Shown piece by piece: positions 1 to 11,715 of a stretch of DNA of 64,000 bases. Positions within the stretch are counted from its first letter, which is position 1; each line of letters starts with the position of its first letter. Under the pieces are notes generated by a model. It made no database searches. It saw only the letters and a program-made list of their open reading frames with translations, and was not told the DNA's origin. A program made the position numbers and the translations under genes. The DNA comes from Stemphylium vesicarium (Eukaryota > Ascomycota > Dothideomycetes > Pleosporales > Pleosporaceae), in the NCBI GenBank assembly GCA_004380135.1, contig QXCR01000193.1:79621-143620 (forward strand), written 5' to 3'.

Positions 1-1471
1 ATTGAAGCGTCAATCACAAACGTCTTCGCCAATCCGACCCCTACAGAGTCGACTCCCCGTATCAGAAACAACAAACCTTCTTCTATATTCGAAGCCCTAG
101 TTCTCGAAGAGGGTTGCGCCATTCTAGTCGAGTGCTACTCTTGATCGAGACATGACGGCTATATCCGCTGCGAGACCTATTGTGATCAAGTTTGTCAGCC
201 CGTCTCTAGGTTTACTAAAATGACGTCTCGCTGACTCCTCTTTTGGCTTCATACCCCAGAATTGTCGAAGAGGCGACGTACAGGCTTCCGGGGCATTGAG
301 CAATGTCTCAGTTGCTCAACAAGAAGAAAAGGTCCGATCAAAACGTCAAAACTACAGCTTCATTTCACAAGTCGCAGTATACCGCAGAGGACAAAGCCGT
401 ATAAGTCAGCAGTCTTGCGGGAGGTCCTGCGCCTGCATTCCTCTTTGTCATAAAGTTTGGCACCAAAGCTTCCGCCCAGCTGCTAACAACACTAAGCTTC
501 GGGGCCTCGGACTGACAACTACACTTGAACTAGCACAATGGTGCTATCAGCAATGAGTGACATTGCGTGACCGCGTTATGGTCTATATGCCGAGTTCTAT
601 CGCATGTTACAAACGCACGCGAGTGCAGCATCTTTTACAATGCGATCATGCCACTTCTGCAAACCGTGAAGCATAAGCAGACGGAAGTTATCAGACCATG
701 GCTCTAAGCGATCCCGAACACACCCGCGATCCATCGTCGCTACCGTCGATGACAAATTATGTTCACTATCCTGTGGTCTCTAGATCCGCTAACGAGTCTG
801 CACATGTCTTTTGTGCCAGACTGTTTTTGGTAACGACGGTTAGGGGTGGGCGTCTGCCTGTTTGTAGCTGTGCATTGCTAACCCCACTACCCCAGTGCCG
901 TATATCCGAATACCACAGTTAGTACGCCACATCGAGATGGGTTATTCCATTCTCCTCTGTTCCCGAGCCGGGAGACAGGATGTCACCTGTTTTACCCACG
1001 TCAGAATTCGGCATCCTCTCGTCCTGATATGATCTGATCAGTGACGCTTCACGCATCCAGCGTCCTCGTCACGGGTCTGGTTATAATTATGTATGGGCGA
1101 TGAACGTTTTGCGGGGGCTAGCCAAGGGCAATCATAGGCTCTTTAATATCTCGTCGAAGCCCCTCAATTAGGTTTCCAGCGCATGACTGCAGCCAACCTG
1201 CAGGCTCGACGTAAGCACTCTACATCTCGGTCAAATACATCTGATAGGCATACATAAGCTTGTCATAGAATTTTTGGTGAGGCACAGGAAGTAGCACATC
1301 GAAAGAACCATTAAGCGACGAGAAAAGGACAGATCTCATATCCATACGATATCGTAGCTGTCAAACACCCGCTGTCACAACATCAACATGTCGACAACTT
1401 ACGTCTACTACACTTCAAAATCGAGCAGATAGTTCCAAGACCTGGAAAAGAACCTTTTGACCAACCACACG
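1..1471. other. Gene-poor left end, no supported gene
   Basis: Several short open frames are present on the plus strand (for example around 296-556 and 698-922), but none has a recognisable domain, a signal sequence, or splice sites joining it to a longer frame. Base composition is mixed and not RIP-like. I see no RNA gene and no transposon ends here. Confidence 0.5.
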
Positions 1472-1759
1472 ATGTCTAAATCCAAGGATATCAGAATCAT
1501 GATGCTTCTTTTGCATAGCAGCTACGGCAATTATCTACATCCGGACGAAACGAATCATCGTTACATTCGCGTCGTCATCGACATTCCCGATCGCCGTCTT
1601 CGCAGCACCGAAGAGAACCAGCAGCTCTTGAACAAGACAGTTAAGGCTTACCTGGAGTATCAGGGCAGGAAAGCGGATGTTTACGAGGTTGAAGTTGGAT
1701 TCAACGAGTACAAGCAAGAGAACGTGGTGAGGCTAGTACCGAATCGAAGTCGCGCATAG
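1472..1759 (+). CDS. Small hypothetical protein (95 aa)
   Basis: This is an open frame from ATG at 1472 to TAG at 1757-1759. The frame extends a little further upstream, but only through a TTG codon, so the ATG is the better start. The predicted protein is charged and mixed alpha/beta in character. It has no signal peptide, membrane segment or cysteine cluster, and I do not recognise a family. It stands alone between two gene-poor stretches, the next gene (an ABC transporter) starting 1.3 kb downstream. The codon use looks coding, because the third positions are richer in C and G than the flanks. A chance frame of this length remains possible; transcript evidence would decide. Confidence 0.4.
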   Translation: MSKSKDIRIMMLLLHSSYGNYLHPDETNHRYIRVVIDIPDRRLRSTEENQQLLNKTVKAYLEYQGRKADVYEVEVGFNEYKQENVVRLVPNRSRA

Positions 1760-3073
1760 GGATGTTGTCAGCCGTGGAGTAATCCGAAAGTCTTATGCAA
1801 TAATCCTCTTACAAAGTCTGCTGTGGGGAGATGCAGGGCAAATGTTGGGGTTGTAGGTATGCTTTGTCAGAGCCACGTGACTGCAAGCCGGGACGTTGTT
1901 AGGCCGGCCTAGAAGCTATGACGTTGACTAGCTCCTTCCAAGGTTCCTTGATGCCCAGCCTCACATGAACCTGGGCGCGGATCAAGACCCCTTCACCTAA
2001 CCTGCAAGCGATCATCTTTGGAGCCGCCGATGCTCATGCATAACCATGTTCACCCCAGGAAACGATTGTGACACATTGCGCAGTACACAGGGAAAGTCTA
2101 GACGTCATCGATCATGACAACGCACATTTGACCACCAGACGCAGCCCACGTCGTCACATTTGGATGCGACAAGGCACACTTGAAGTAGTGAGATTATGCT
2201 GATGGAATTGGGATCTTTTGTCCGTATCAGCAATACAGTATATCACGCATGTCGCAGATTCAGTGAAGAGGCCTAGAGCTGTCAGAAAGTCGACTAGCTT
2301 GCGGCCGAGAAATCAAAAATCATTTTCCAGAGGGGCCAATCACTCGGCTATGATATTTGCTCATCGACCAGCTTACGGCATGGTTTTGTCACAACGGTAT
2401 GTTCTGCATTCAACGTTGCCTTCTTTCGGGCCTTGATTGCATAGGTACCTACAGGCGCAGTCGTCGTTATCTATTATCAATCTTGCACGACGCGTAGATT
2501 TTCCCTGCTTGTCGGCGATGATTAGTATTCGGTACCAAGCTAGTTTGTCAAAGCACATCTCGGACATCAACCAACGAATCGTAGCGATGAGACACTCAGC
2601 ACTAAGGACCGCGCAAATCAGCCATCGGAGCTCAACATGCGCAGGAACCAATCTTTTTTGAGTACGTCCGATGCTAGGCGTCTGACGGGGTGATTACTCT
2701 CCGGGCCCGAGAGCGAGAGCGACAGCAAACGGCCCGGTCAGGCGAAGCTAGCAGCCGTTCTGTAAACAAGGGTTTACGGCCGTAACAACCTGAACCGCAT
2801 CGCGCAGGAGAAAGTAAGCGGTTCGACGTCTCCCCGAAAATTGACATTCGCAAGATTACGCACAGATTATGTTCGGTTCTATTACAAAGCTACTTCGATA
2901 GGAGACGTGCTTTTCATAGACTATATGGGCCACCACTGTGTCCCTTCAGGATGAGCCATTCAACAACCATTAAATCCTCGACAGCTCTCACAGCTTTAGG
3001 GCATACCTAATCTTCTAATTCCTTCAATATCATCACCTATACGAACCGAGGGCTTGGTAGCGTCACACACTAA
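1760..3073. other. Intergenic, promoter side of the ABC transporter
   Basis: No coding region could be supported; the overlapping frames around 2218-2661 lie on both strands and look like chance. The last 150 bp upstream of the ABC transporter start are pyrimidine-rich, and a CTATATGG TATA-like word sits near 2920. Regulatory content beyond that is not visible. Confidence 0.4.
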
Positions 3074-6000
3074 ATGGAGCCGATAGAAACGAGCCCCGGC
3101 TCTAGCACCGAGCGAGTCGACGACGATTCTATAACCACATCCAAAACCTCACCACCCGAAAGTCATTCATGGCCGATCAGTCGAGAGGTCGAGGTACTTC
3201 GCCAGAGGAATGATGCCGACAATGGAAAGCCTCGAAAGCTCGGTGTAACATGGAAGAACTTGACCGTCAAGGGCGTCAGCAACGACTCAATGTTCAACGA
3301 GAATGTAATATCGCAACTGATGCCTTTTGGTTTAGGAGGCAAAAAAGCGCCTTTAAAGACTATCATCGACAACTCATCTGGCTGCGTAAAGCCTGGCGGT
3401 AAGTTCTCGAGAGCAAGGGATAGCGCAATGATAGATACTGATATAATTCCAGAGATGTTGCTTGTCTTGGGAAACCCAGGATCAGGCTGCACATCACTGC
3501 TCAATATCCTATCCAACCATCGCTTAGGATATGCTGAGATTGACGGAGACGTCTCTTTCGGAGCTATGTCCAGCGACGAAGCGAAAGAGTATCGCGGTCA
3601 GATCAGTACGTACCCCACTCAAATTCGTTATCCGCAGCGGTGTCTAACAGCAACAGTCATGAACACCGAAGAGGAGATTTTCTTTCCGACAATGTCCGTC
3701 GGTGCCACACTCGATTTTGCCACAAGAATGAAGGTGCCGTACAAGCTACCGCCTGACATTCAGTCTGCAGAGGAATATGCACGAGTCTACAAGGAGTTCC
3801 TGCTCAAGTCATTGGGCATCGAGCATACACACGACACCAAGGTCGGAGACGAGTATATCCGAGGTGTCTCAGGTGGCGAGCGGAAACGTGTCTCCATTCT
3901 CGAGTGCCTTGCCACGCGCGGCAGCGTCTTCTGCTGGGACAACTCAACTCGCGGTCTTGATGCTGGATCCGCTTTGGACTGGACAAAGGCCATGCGCGCT
4001 ATGACAGACATACTGGGATTGACTACCATTGCAACCCTGTATCAGGCTGGCAACGGTATCTTTGAACAATTCGACAAGGTCCTCATTCTCGACGAGGGAA
4101 AGCAGATCTACTACGGTCCACGGGAGGAAGCAGTCCCATTCATGCAGGACCTCGGCTTTCTTTGCGATCCAGCAGCAAATCAGGGAGACTTCCTCACCAG
4201 CGTCACTACTCCGGACGTTCGTGCCATCGCAGAAGGCCACGAGAAGAACTTCCCACGCAACGGCGAGGAAGTGCGCGCTGCCTACGAGCGTTCGCCCATC
4301 TACTCACAGATGATGGCAGAGCTAGACTATCCCAACACCGACGAGGCGCGGCAGAACACTCTCGACTTTCAAGAGATGGAGGCTCGCGACAAGCACAAGT
4401 CTCTCCCGAAGCACACAACAGTAACTACAAGCTTCTACTCTCAAGTGAAGGCTGCGGTCACCCGCCAGTATCAGATATTGTGGGGTGACAAGCCGACACT
4501 TATCGTCAAACAAGTCTCTACCCTCATTCAAGCGCTGGTTGCAGGATCTCTTTTCTATGCAGCCCCAGACCACTCTGCTGGCCTCTTTCTCAAGGGAGGC
4601 GCGCTGTTCTTCTGTCTACTCTACCCTGCGTACATGGGACTCTCGGAAGTCACGGATTCCTTCACTGGCAGGCCTGTTCTGGCTAAGCATCGATCTTTCG
4701 CACTTCACTACCCTGCTGCTTTCGTCATTGCTCAGGTGGCTGTCGACATTCCGTTGTTCCTGTTCCAAATGACACACTTCGGAATCGTCATCTACTTCAT
4801 GGTCGGACTCCGAACTACCGCCGAAGCCTTTTTTACATTCTGGGCCATCATCATCATGTCGGCTTTGGCCATGACGGCGTTTTTCCGCATGGTCGGCGCT
4901 GCCTTTCCAACTTTCGATGCTGCCACCAAGGCATCAGGTCTCACCGTCTCAGCGCTCTTCATGTACATGGGATACATGATCATCAAGCAGGAGATGAAGC
5001 CCTGGTTTGTTTGGATTTACTGGATCAATCCCATGGCCTATGGCTTCGAAGCTCTGCTGGGTAACGAGTTTCACGACCAGCAAGTCCCATGCGTTGGCCC
5101 CAACATCATTCCCAATGGTCCAGGATACATGACTGGAGAGGGTGGTCAAGCATGCGCTGGCGTCGGTGGTGCGCGACCTGGAGCCACAAGCGTATCAGGA
5201 GACGACTACCTCGGTTATCTATCCTACAACCACAGCCATCTCTGGCGCAACTTTGGCATTCTCTGTGCATGGTGGATCTTCTTCGTCGCCGCTACGATCT
5301 TCTTCACTTCCAGATGGAAGGAGATGGGAGAGGGCGGCCGCGGCCTCCTCATCCCTCGAGAGAAGCAGAAGAAGTCCAAGCACCTCCAGCCCGCCGATGA
5401 GGAGTCTCAAGCAGTTGAGAAGCCCAATGCTAGCTCCGACTCCGCCAAATCCGAGGACACCCTCACCAACCAGCTTGTTCGCAACACTTCGATCTTCACA
5501 TGGAAGAACCTTACGTACACAGTCAAGACCCCGTCCGGTGACCGAGTCCTTCTTGACAATGTGCAAGGGTTCGTTAAGCCTGGTACTCTTGGAGCTCTAA
5601 TGGGATCGTCTGGCGTGAGTATCTTCTTTCAATGCTTTCAAACAGTGTACTGACATCAACTTCCAGGCCGGTAAAACCACACTTCTCGATGTTCTTGCGC
5701 AGCGCAAAACGGACGGTACGATTCATGGCTCTATCATGGTCGACGGCCGCGATCTTCCGATTTCATTCCAGCGCTCTGCCGGATACGTCGAACAGATGGA
5801 TGTACACGAGTCGCTATCCACGGTACGCGAGGCTCTTGAGTTTTCTGCCCTCCTCCGACAGTCGCGCGAGACGCCTAAAGAAGAGAAGCTCCGCTACGTT
5901 GACACGATTATCGACCTCCTGCAACTCCACGACATCGAGCATACCTTGATCGGCCGACCTGGTGCCGGACTCTCCATTGAGCAGCGCAAACGATTGACTA

Positions 6001-7561
6001 TCGGCGTCGAATTGGTATCAAAGCCCAGCATTCTCATCTTTCTCGACGAGCCGACATCTGGTCTCGATGGTCAAGCTGCTTTCAGTACGGTACGATTCCT
6101 GCGCAAGCTCGCGGAAGTCGGACAGGCTGTTCTAGTGACCATTCATCAGCCATCAGCACAGCTGTTTGCGGAATTCGATACCCTGCTTCTCCTTTCCAAG
6201 GGCGGAAAGACTGTGTACTTTGGAAACATCGGTGACAATGCTAGCACTGTCAAGGACTACTTTGCTGGTCACGGAGCGCCATGCCCACGTGAGGCCAACC
6301 CCGCTGAGCACATGATCGAGGTCGTATCTGGCAGCTTAGCCAAGGGCAAGGATTGGAACAAGACCTGGCTAGAATCCCAACAGTACGAGAAGATGACGGA
6401 GGAACTCGACAACATCATCGCCGATGCAGCTGCCCGTCCACCTGGTACTGTCGACGATGGACACGAGTTCGCAGCGCCCATGTGGGAGCAGGTCAAGATT
6501 GTCACACACCGCATGAATGTCTCGCTCTTCCGCGACACCGAATATGTCAACAACAAGGTCATTATGCACATTCTCCTCGCATTGCTCAACGGATTCACTT
6601 TCTGGATGATAGGCGACACTCTTGGAGACCTCCAGCTCCGACTCTTTACCGTCTTCAGTTTCATCTTCGTCGCTCCCGGTGTCATCTCCCAACTCCAACC
6701 GCTCTTCATCAAGCGTCGCGACGTCTACGAGACACGTGAGAAAAAGAGCAAGACCTATCACTGGGCACCGTTCGTGACGGGTCTGATCGTTTCGGAACTT
6801 CCATACTTGGTCATCTGTGCGGTCATGTACTATGTGTGCTGGTACTTTACCGCTGGCCTACCTGGTGCGACCAAGTACGCAGGTAGCACCTTTTTCGTCG
6901 TGGTAAGTCACATCGCTTTCCTTGACACAGTCTCGGTGCACCAACTAACACTCCGCAGCTTGTCTACGAGTTCCTCTACACCGGAATCGGACAAATGATC
7001 GCCGCATACTCCCCTAACGCCGTCTTCGCCTCTCTCGTCAACCCTCTCTTCGTCACCACTCTCGTCTCCTTCTGCGGCGTCCTGGTCCCTTACAGCCAGA
7101 TCGAGCCTTTCTGGCGCTACTGGTACGTATCCCATTCCACCACCACATCTCCCGCATGACACAACCACTAACCCACCACGCTCAGGCTCTACTACCTCGA
7201 CCCCTTTAACTACCTCATGTCCTCCCTCCTCGTCTTCACCACCTGGTCAGCAGACGTCCAGTGCAAGGAAAACGAGCTCTCCATCTTCGACCCCGCGCCC
7301 AACCAGACCTGCGGCCAGTACCTTGAGGTCTACCAGCAGGGCATGGGCAAGGCTACCAATCTACTCAACCCGGAGGCTACCGCCGACTGCCGCGTGTGCC
7401 AGTATACGACTGGAGCGGACTTTATCCGCACGCTGAATATTGAGGAAGAGTACTATGGGTGGAGAAATGCGGCGATTGTGGTGTTGTTCTCGTTTAGCAG
7501 TTATGCGCTTGTTTTTCTTATGATGAAGTTGAGGACCAAGGCTACGAAGAAGGCGGATTAG
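3074..7561 (+). CDS. PDR-type (ABCG) full-size ABC transporter
   Basis: This is a six-exon gene with introns at 3399-3452, 3606-3656, 5615-5666, 6903-6958 and 7123-7185, giving 1403 aa. The layout is that of fungal pleiotropic drug resistance pumps: NBD1, six membrane helices, NBD2, six helices. NBD1 has the family's degenerate Walker A (GNPGSGCT, residues about 115-122, Cys in place of Lys), the signature VSGGERKR (about 230) and a Walker B ending in Trp-Asp-Asn. NBD2 has a canonical GSSGAGKTTLL, the degenerate signature SIEQRKRLTIG and the Walker B ILIFLDEPTSGLD. The first splice restores the usual KPGEM motif and the second the usual GQIIMNTEEE. Such pumps sit in the plasma membrane and export fungicides, plant phenolics or own metabolites; the substrate cannot be read from sequence. 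At 1403 aa it is slightly short for the family, mainly at the N terminus. Introns 1 and 2 are multiples of three with no stop codon, so retention would stay in frame. Confidence 0.93.
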
Positions 7562-7890
7562 AGCGTGGGCGTGGGGTTTGTAGGAGATGGAGACGTGACC
7601 CGACGCGGTAGCTGTGGAAGGAAATCGTGCTCGATTTAGCATGCATGGGTGGAGTTTATCTTATTAGACTTGATAGAGTTTTGTAATTAGATCATCAAAC
7701 TACTGTTTCTGCATACAGAGGCCAGGAGCTTTTGATTTGTGAGCACAAAACCGTGAGATCAGCATTCTGCAGCTACTTCTCAAGTGGCCTGGAGGATCTA
7801 GAGGCAGTGCAGTCGTGAGGGGTGATGACCAAGGACATGTCTAAGACCAAGCACGTCCGAACTAGTACTAGCGCTGATACTTTGATCTTG

Positions 7891-8178
7891 CTAACAGTAC
7901 ATTAGATATCCAAGCAGCATGGTTAAGCAAAAAATGGCGAACGCATTTCGAACATTTCCGGTTTGCTTGGCTCCGCCTCTCTCCTTCATTTCCCGGATGT
8001 GGACGAGGTCCTCCTGAACTTGTTGATTTGCGTCATAATCAGCCCGGAGAATGCTGTCGTAGTACCCTTCTAGGTAGTCCTGCCTCTGTTTGACGAATTC
8101 ATCAAGCCGAGAGACGATTTCGGCACCTCTGGCACCTTTGAGATCGAGGTCTTCGTTTTCAGTGCCAGGATACACCAT
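7891..8178 (-). CDS. Small C-terminally anchored membrane protein (95 aa), unknown function
   Basis: The open frame runs from ATG at 8178 to a stop at 7891. The first 70 residues are strongly charged and probably helical. The last 17 (AFAIFCLTMLLGYLMYC) form one hydrophobic segment, so the protein should be tail-anchored with its body in the cytosol. I do not recognise a family. A good donor-like site just upstream (minus strand, near 8235) and an AG directly before the ATG suggest a 5' UTR intron or an unseen upstream exon. The gene converges with the ABC transporter (stop 7561), leaving about 330 bp between them. Confidence 0.55.
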   Translation of the reverse strand: MVYPGTENEDLDLKGARGAEIVSRLDEFVKQRQDYLEGYYDSILRADYDANQQVQEDLVHIREMKERGGAKQTGNVRNAFAIFCLTMLLGYLMYC

Positions 8179-8801
8179 CTCGCGAGGTGGTCGGTTAGAT
8201 GGTCAGTAGCGTCGCGCAGGCGTTGCTTGTAACTTACAATGTCCTATCGGTATGATTCTTAGATTTTGTCAGCTTGCGCGGCCAGATGGCCAACTTGTCT
8301 CTCGAGGCACTGCCCAGGTGGGGAGATGACGATCAGACGCGTCCAAATCAGTCCTAGTGCAGCGCGTCGGCACCTGGGCTCAAGGCCCGCGGGGGGACAT
8401 CGTCACTTCTCCACTGACTCCACCTATTAAACCGGTTCACCGACCTTCGATTTCCAAAATAATACATGTCGGCACTCTTATCCCTCGATTTAATTCTGCG
8501 CGCCGGGGTTTCCTTCCAGAAAGAAGTCTTTGAGATGTGACAAAGGCGGACTCAGCCCCCTGATAGTGCCGCGGCGTGGGATTGGTGTCGCGAGCATGGC
8601 CCCGCTGCGCCAACGTCATGGCTCAGGAACGCGGCTTGAGGTCGCGCGCGGACGCGGCAGCGATGAGAAACCTCGACTCCCTAGTCTCGTACTTAAGGGA
8701 CCGTTGCATCATTCTTACCTGGTTCCCTAGTGTGCCGATTTCCGATCAATACCACACAGCCACCACGGAGTTCTATCCAGCATTCCTCCGCCACCTCAAC
8801 C
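8179..8801. other. Divergent intergenic region
   Basis: This 0.6-kb stretch separates the minus-strand small membrane protein from the plus-strand carrier and probably holds both promoters. It contains GC-rich patches around 8330-8410 and 8560-8660. No gene, repeat or recognisable operator was found. Confidence 0.4.
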
Positions 8802-10277
8802 ATGGGTGTGGCTGCGTCTGAACTCATCGTACCCTTTACTGGCGCCATACAGGCTGCCTTCTCGGTGCTTTTGACGATCGCATTTGGTGTTGCTGCAGCG
8901 CAATGCAATCTGCTGTCTCCGAACGCGGCGAAGGAAGTGTCGAAACTATGCGTGCGCATGTTCCTGCCCTGCTTGCTGATCTACAAGATTGGTTCCAATC
9001 TGCACCAAGATACTGGGGTTAGATATGTGCCAGTGCTCAGTGAGTAGAAGATGCTCGTTTCAAGCGGCGAAGATGGAAGTTAACACGGCGATAGTATGGT
9101 CGGTATCCTACACACTGCTCTCCGTTCTTGTCGGTCGCATCCTCACCCGTCTGTTTAAACTCCCTGCCTGGGTCGCGCCAGCCATCGCATTCAACAACAC
9201 GACGTCTCTTCCGCTTCTCCTCATTCAATCACTCAAACAGACGCAAATCCTCGATGTTATCCTCGTTGGTGGCGAATCCGGGAGCCAGGCGATGGACCGG
9301 GCCGAGTCATACTTCTTAGTGAACGCCATGGTCAGCAACTCGCTTACCTTTGCGCTTGGGCCGAGGCTACTGAAGCCTGGAGATGAGGATGCGTCGGAAG
9401 GTCAGGATGAAGAAGATGAAAATGAGCAGGATGGTCAGTCGGACAACAATGGTGACGGCAGCGACATGGAGCGCGGTCCTGATGGTATCGTGAACGAGGA
9501 GACTTCCCTCCTTCCACATCGCATTGTCAAGCCAACGAACCGCATGGAGAATAGTGGTTATCTCAAGACACGGGACTGGTTCAATGGTCTGTCGCCCTGG
9601 CTGCAAGAGACGCTCGAGATCACCTGGCAATTTGCCAATGCCCCCCTACTTGGTGCAATTACAGGCGCCGTCATTGGTCTGACTCCTTCACTTCATCGCC
9701 TCTTCTTCAGCCCTAGTACTGAAGGCGGATACCTCAATGCCTGGCTCACCACCGCTATCAAGAACGTCGGCGAGCTGTTCGCTTCCTTGCAAATCATCGT
9801 TGTTGGGGTAAAACTCAGCAAGAGTATGCTGCGCATGAAAAGGGGCGAGCACAGTGGTGAGGTTCATAAGGGCAGCCTTGCGCTTGTGACCTTGTTCAGG
9901 TTCATCATCTGGCCCCTGTAAGCTGTCTGCAGTCTCTTGTAGGTTCGATTAGCTGACAAAACCTAGAATCAGTATCCCTTTCATCTGGGCAATTGCGTCC
10001 AAGACCAAGATGCTGGATGCCGACCCCATGCTGTGGTTCTCCATGATGCTCATGCCCACCGGGCCTCCCGCGATGATCTTGGTTGCATTGTCCGATGTTA
10101 CGGGGGCAGCAGAGACGATGAAGATGACTGTTGCGAAATTCCTGACCGTAAGTACATTGGCATTGCGTACTTTAGCCGGTGCTAACATGGCCCCAGATCA
10201 GTTATGCGATCACTCCAATGATCTGTTTCGCTGTCGTTGGAGCTTTGAAAGCCACCGAGGCTGCGATCGAGCAATGA
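8802..10277 (+). CDS. Auxin efflux carrier (AEC) family membrane transporter
   Basis: A four-exon gene, with introns at 9040-9094, 9918-9966 and 10148-10196, encodes 440 aa. Hydrophobic helices fall in two bundles at the N and C termini. They are separated by an acidic, low-complexity cytosolic loop (roughly residues 185-235, rich in Asp/Glu/Asn) as in fungal PIN-like and AEC proteins. The N-terminal bundle carries the family-like stretch around NAAKEVSKLCVRMFLPCLLI, and the C-terminal half ends with GPPAMILVALSDVTG. Members of this fold move small organic anions across ER or plasma membranes; the fungal substrate is generally not known. All splices close in frame, and the joint PVL|IWSVSYTLL is natural for the family. 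The start was chosen at the first ATG in a good fungal context (CAACCATGG). Confidence 0.88.
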
Positions 10278-10531
10278 TCGTTTCCATGAAGAACTGGCGC
10301 GACCCTTATTTTCCGCTTCGCTACAAATTGAAAAGTCGGCCAGTCTACCTTATATATCAAAGAATGAGATTGTATCCCCAAAATACCAGCGATTACCTTC
10401 TGTTTTGGGTGGCGAACACCACACCTTCCTAATCTGGCTAGAAGCTGTTTTTCGAAGTGGGGTATGCGCCTGCACAGCATGATGATCATGATAGCCGATA
10501 GCTCTCAAGTACACCGGTACTTGCAGCTTTT

Positions 10532-10537
10532 TTATAT
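10532..10537 (+). promoter_or_regulatory. TATA-like box upstream of the Asp-box gene
   Basis: TTATAT lies about 65 bp upstream of the ATG at 10603, in a T-rich context. The position suits a fungal core promoter, but the word is short and could be chance. Confidence 0.3.
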
Positions 10538-10602
10538 TTCTTTTTGCCCGTCCCCGACTCCCAATTCTCACGTCATCGAGGCGAGACGCACACACCGACA
10601 AA

Positions 10603-11679
10603 ATGAAGCTACTCACTCTCTTACTACATGCCACCCCGCTTACACTCGCCCAAACTCCACCTGCGCAAAGACCACTCTCATGGACCATCACCCCAACCAA
10701 CAGTACAAAGCAGTTCCGCGGCCTGTCACCCGTTTCCGAAAGAGTAGTCTGGGTATCCGGCACCAACGGCACCGTCCTCCGCACCACCAACGCAGGCTCA
10801 TCATGGATGGACGTCTCACCACATCTGGGTCCCTTGGAAAACGCCTCGGACTTCCAATTCCGCGATATCCACGCCTTCTCAGCCTCGTCCGCAGTCATCC
10901 TCTCCATCGGCGAGGCAAACCTGTCGCGCATATACCTAACTCATGACGGCGGCAAGAACTGGGAACGCACTTTTGTCAACGAAGAAGACGCCGCGTTTTA
11001 CGATTGCATGGCGTTTGACACGCGCAGAGGGCGGCAGGCGCATGGCGTCGCAATGAGCGATCCCGTCGATGGCAAGATTCGGTTGCTCGAGACGTGGGAT
11101 GCGGGTAAGCATTGGGCTGTCGTCGCAAATAACACCATGCCGCTGGCTCTAGAAGGCGAATTTGGCTTCGCGGCTAGTGGTACGTGTGTTGAGGCTGCGG
11201 CTGGTCGGTGGTACGTTGCTACCGGTGGCGTAAATCCCGGGCGCATCTTCTACACAGACTCGAGCAGCGTCCGTCATGGTTGGAACGTCGCGGATTCGTC
11301 GATTGCAGGCGGTGCTGCTGCGGGTGTGTTTTCAGTTCGCTTCCGTGATGCGAAGCACGGAATTGCGGTTGGTGGCGACTATGAGCAGCCGACTGCTAGT
11401 AACAACAGCGCTTCTTGGTCATGTGATGGCGGTGCGAGTTGGACGCCTGCACAGTCTTTTCCTGGCGGATATCGTTCTGGTGCTAGCTGGGTACCGGGGC
11501 GCGTACAAGTAGCGATCGCGGTGGGAACGAGCGGGAGCGACGTTACATTTGATAGTGGCATGAACTGGAGGAGTATCGACAACGGGACATTTGACACGGT
11601 GGAATGCGTTGGGCGGGATACTTGTTGGGCGAGCGGTTCCGGTGGAAGAGTGGCAAAGCTGAATCTTCACGGGCTGTGA
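10603..11679 (+). CDS. Secreted Asp-box (BNR / YCF48-like) beta-propeller protein
   Basis: A single-exon gene of 358 aa. The first 17 or so residues (MKLLTLLLHATPLTLAQ) form a signal peptide. The rest carries at least five Asp-box motifs of the S/T-x-D/N-x-G-x-x-W type: TTNAGSSW, THDGGKNW, TWDAGKHW, SCDGGASW and TFDSGMNW. These repeats are spaced as in sialidase, sortilin and YCF48 beta-propellers. No sialidase active-site arginine triad is evident, so an enzymatic role should not be assumed. Fungal proteins of this kind are often labelled oxidoreductases without proof. Several N-glycosylation sequons (NGT, NAS, NLS, NTT, NNS) fit an extracellular protein. The stop lies only 36 bp from the stop of the converging tyrosinase gene, so the transcripts probably overlap. 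Confidence 0.85.
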   Translation: MKLLTLLLHATPLTLAQTPPAQRPLSWTITPTNSTKQFRGLSPVSERVVWVSGTNGTVLRTTNAGSSWMDVSPHLGPLENASDFQFRDIHAFSASSAVILSIGEANLSRIYLTHDGGKNWERTFVNEEDAAFYDCMAFDTRRGRQAHGVAMSDPVDGKIRLLETWDAGKHWAVVANNTMPLALEGEFGFAASGTCVEAAAGRWYVATGGVNPGRIFYTDSSSVRHGWNVADSSIAGGAAAGVFSVRFRDAKHGIAVGGDYEQPTASNNSASWSCDGGASWTPAQSFPGGYRSGASWVPGRVQVAIAVGTSGSDVTFDSGMNWRSIDNGTFDTVECVGRDTCWASGSGGRVAKLNLHGL

Positions 11680-11715
11680 GAATGCAGTCCTGCAACATCT
11701 CATCGCCGTCGTATC

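Noticed and set aside
5142..5600. Long frame on the plus strand overlapping the ABC transporter
   Set aside because: It is a shifted reading of the transporter exon; the transporter frame carries the conserved NBD and membrane motifs.
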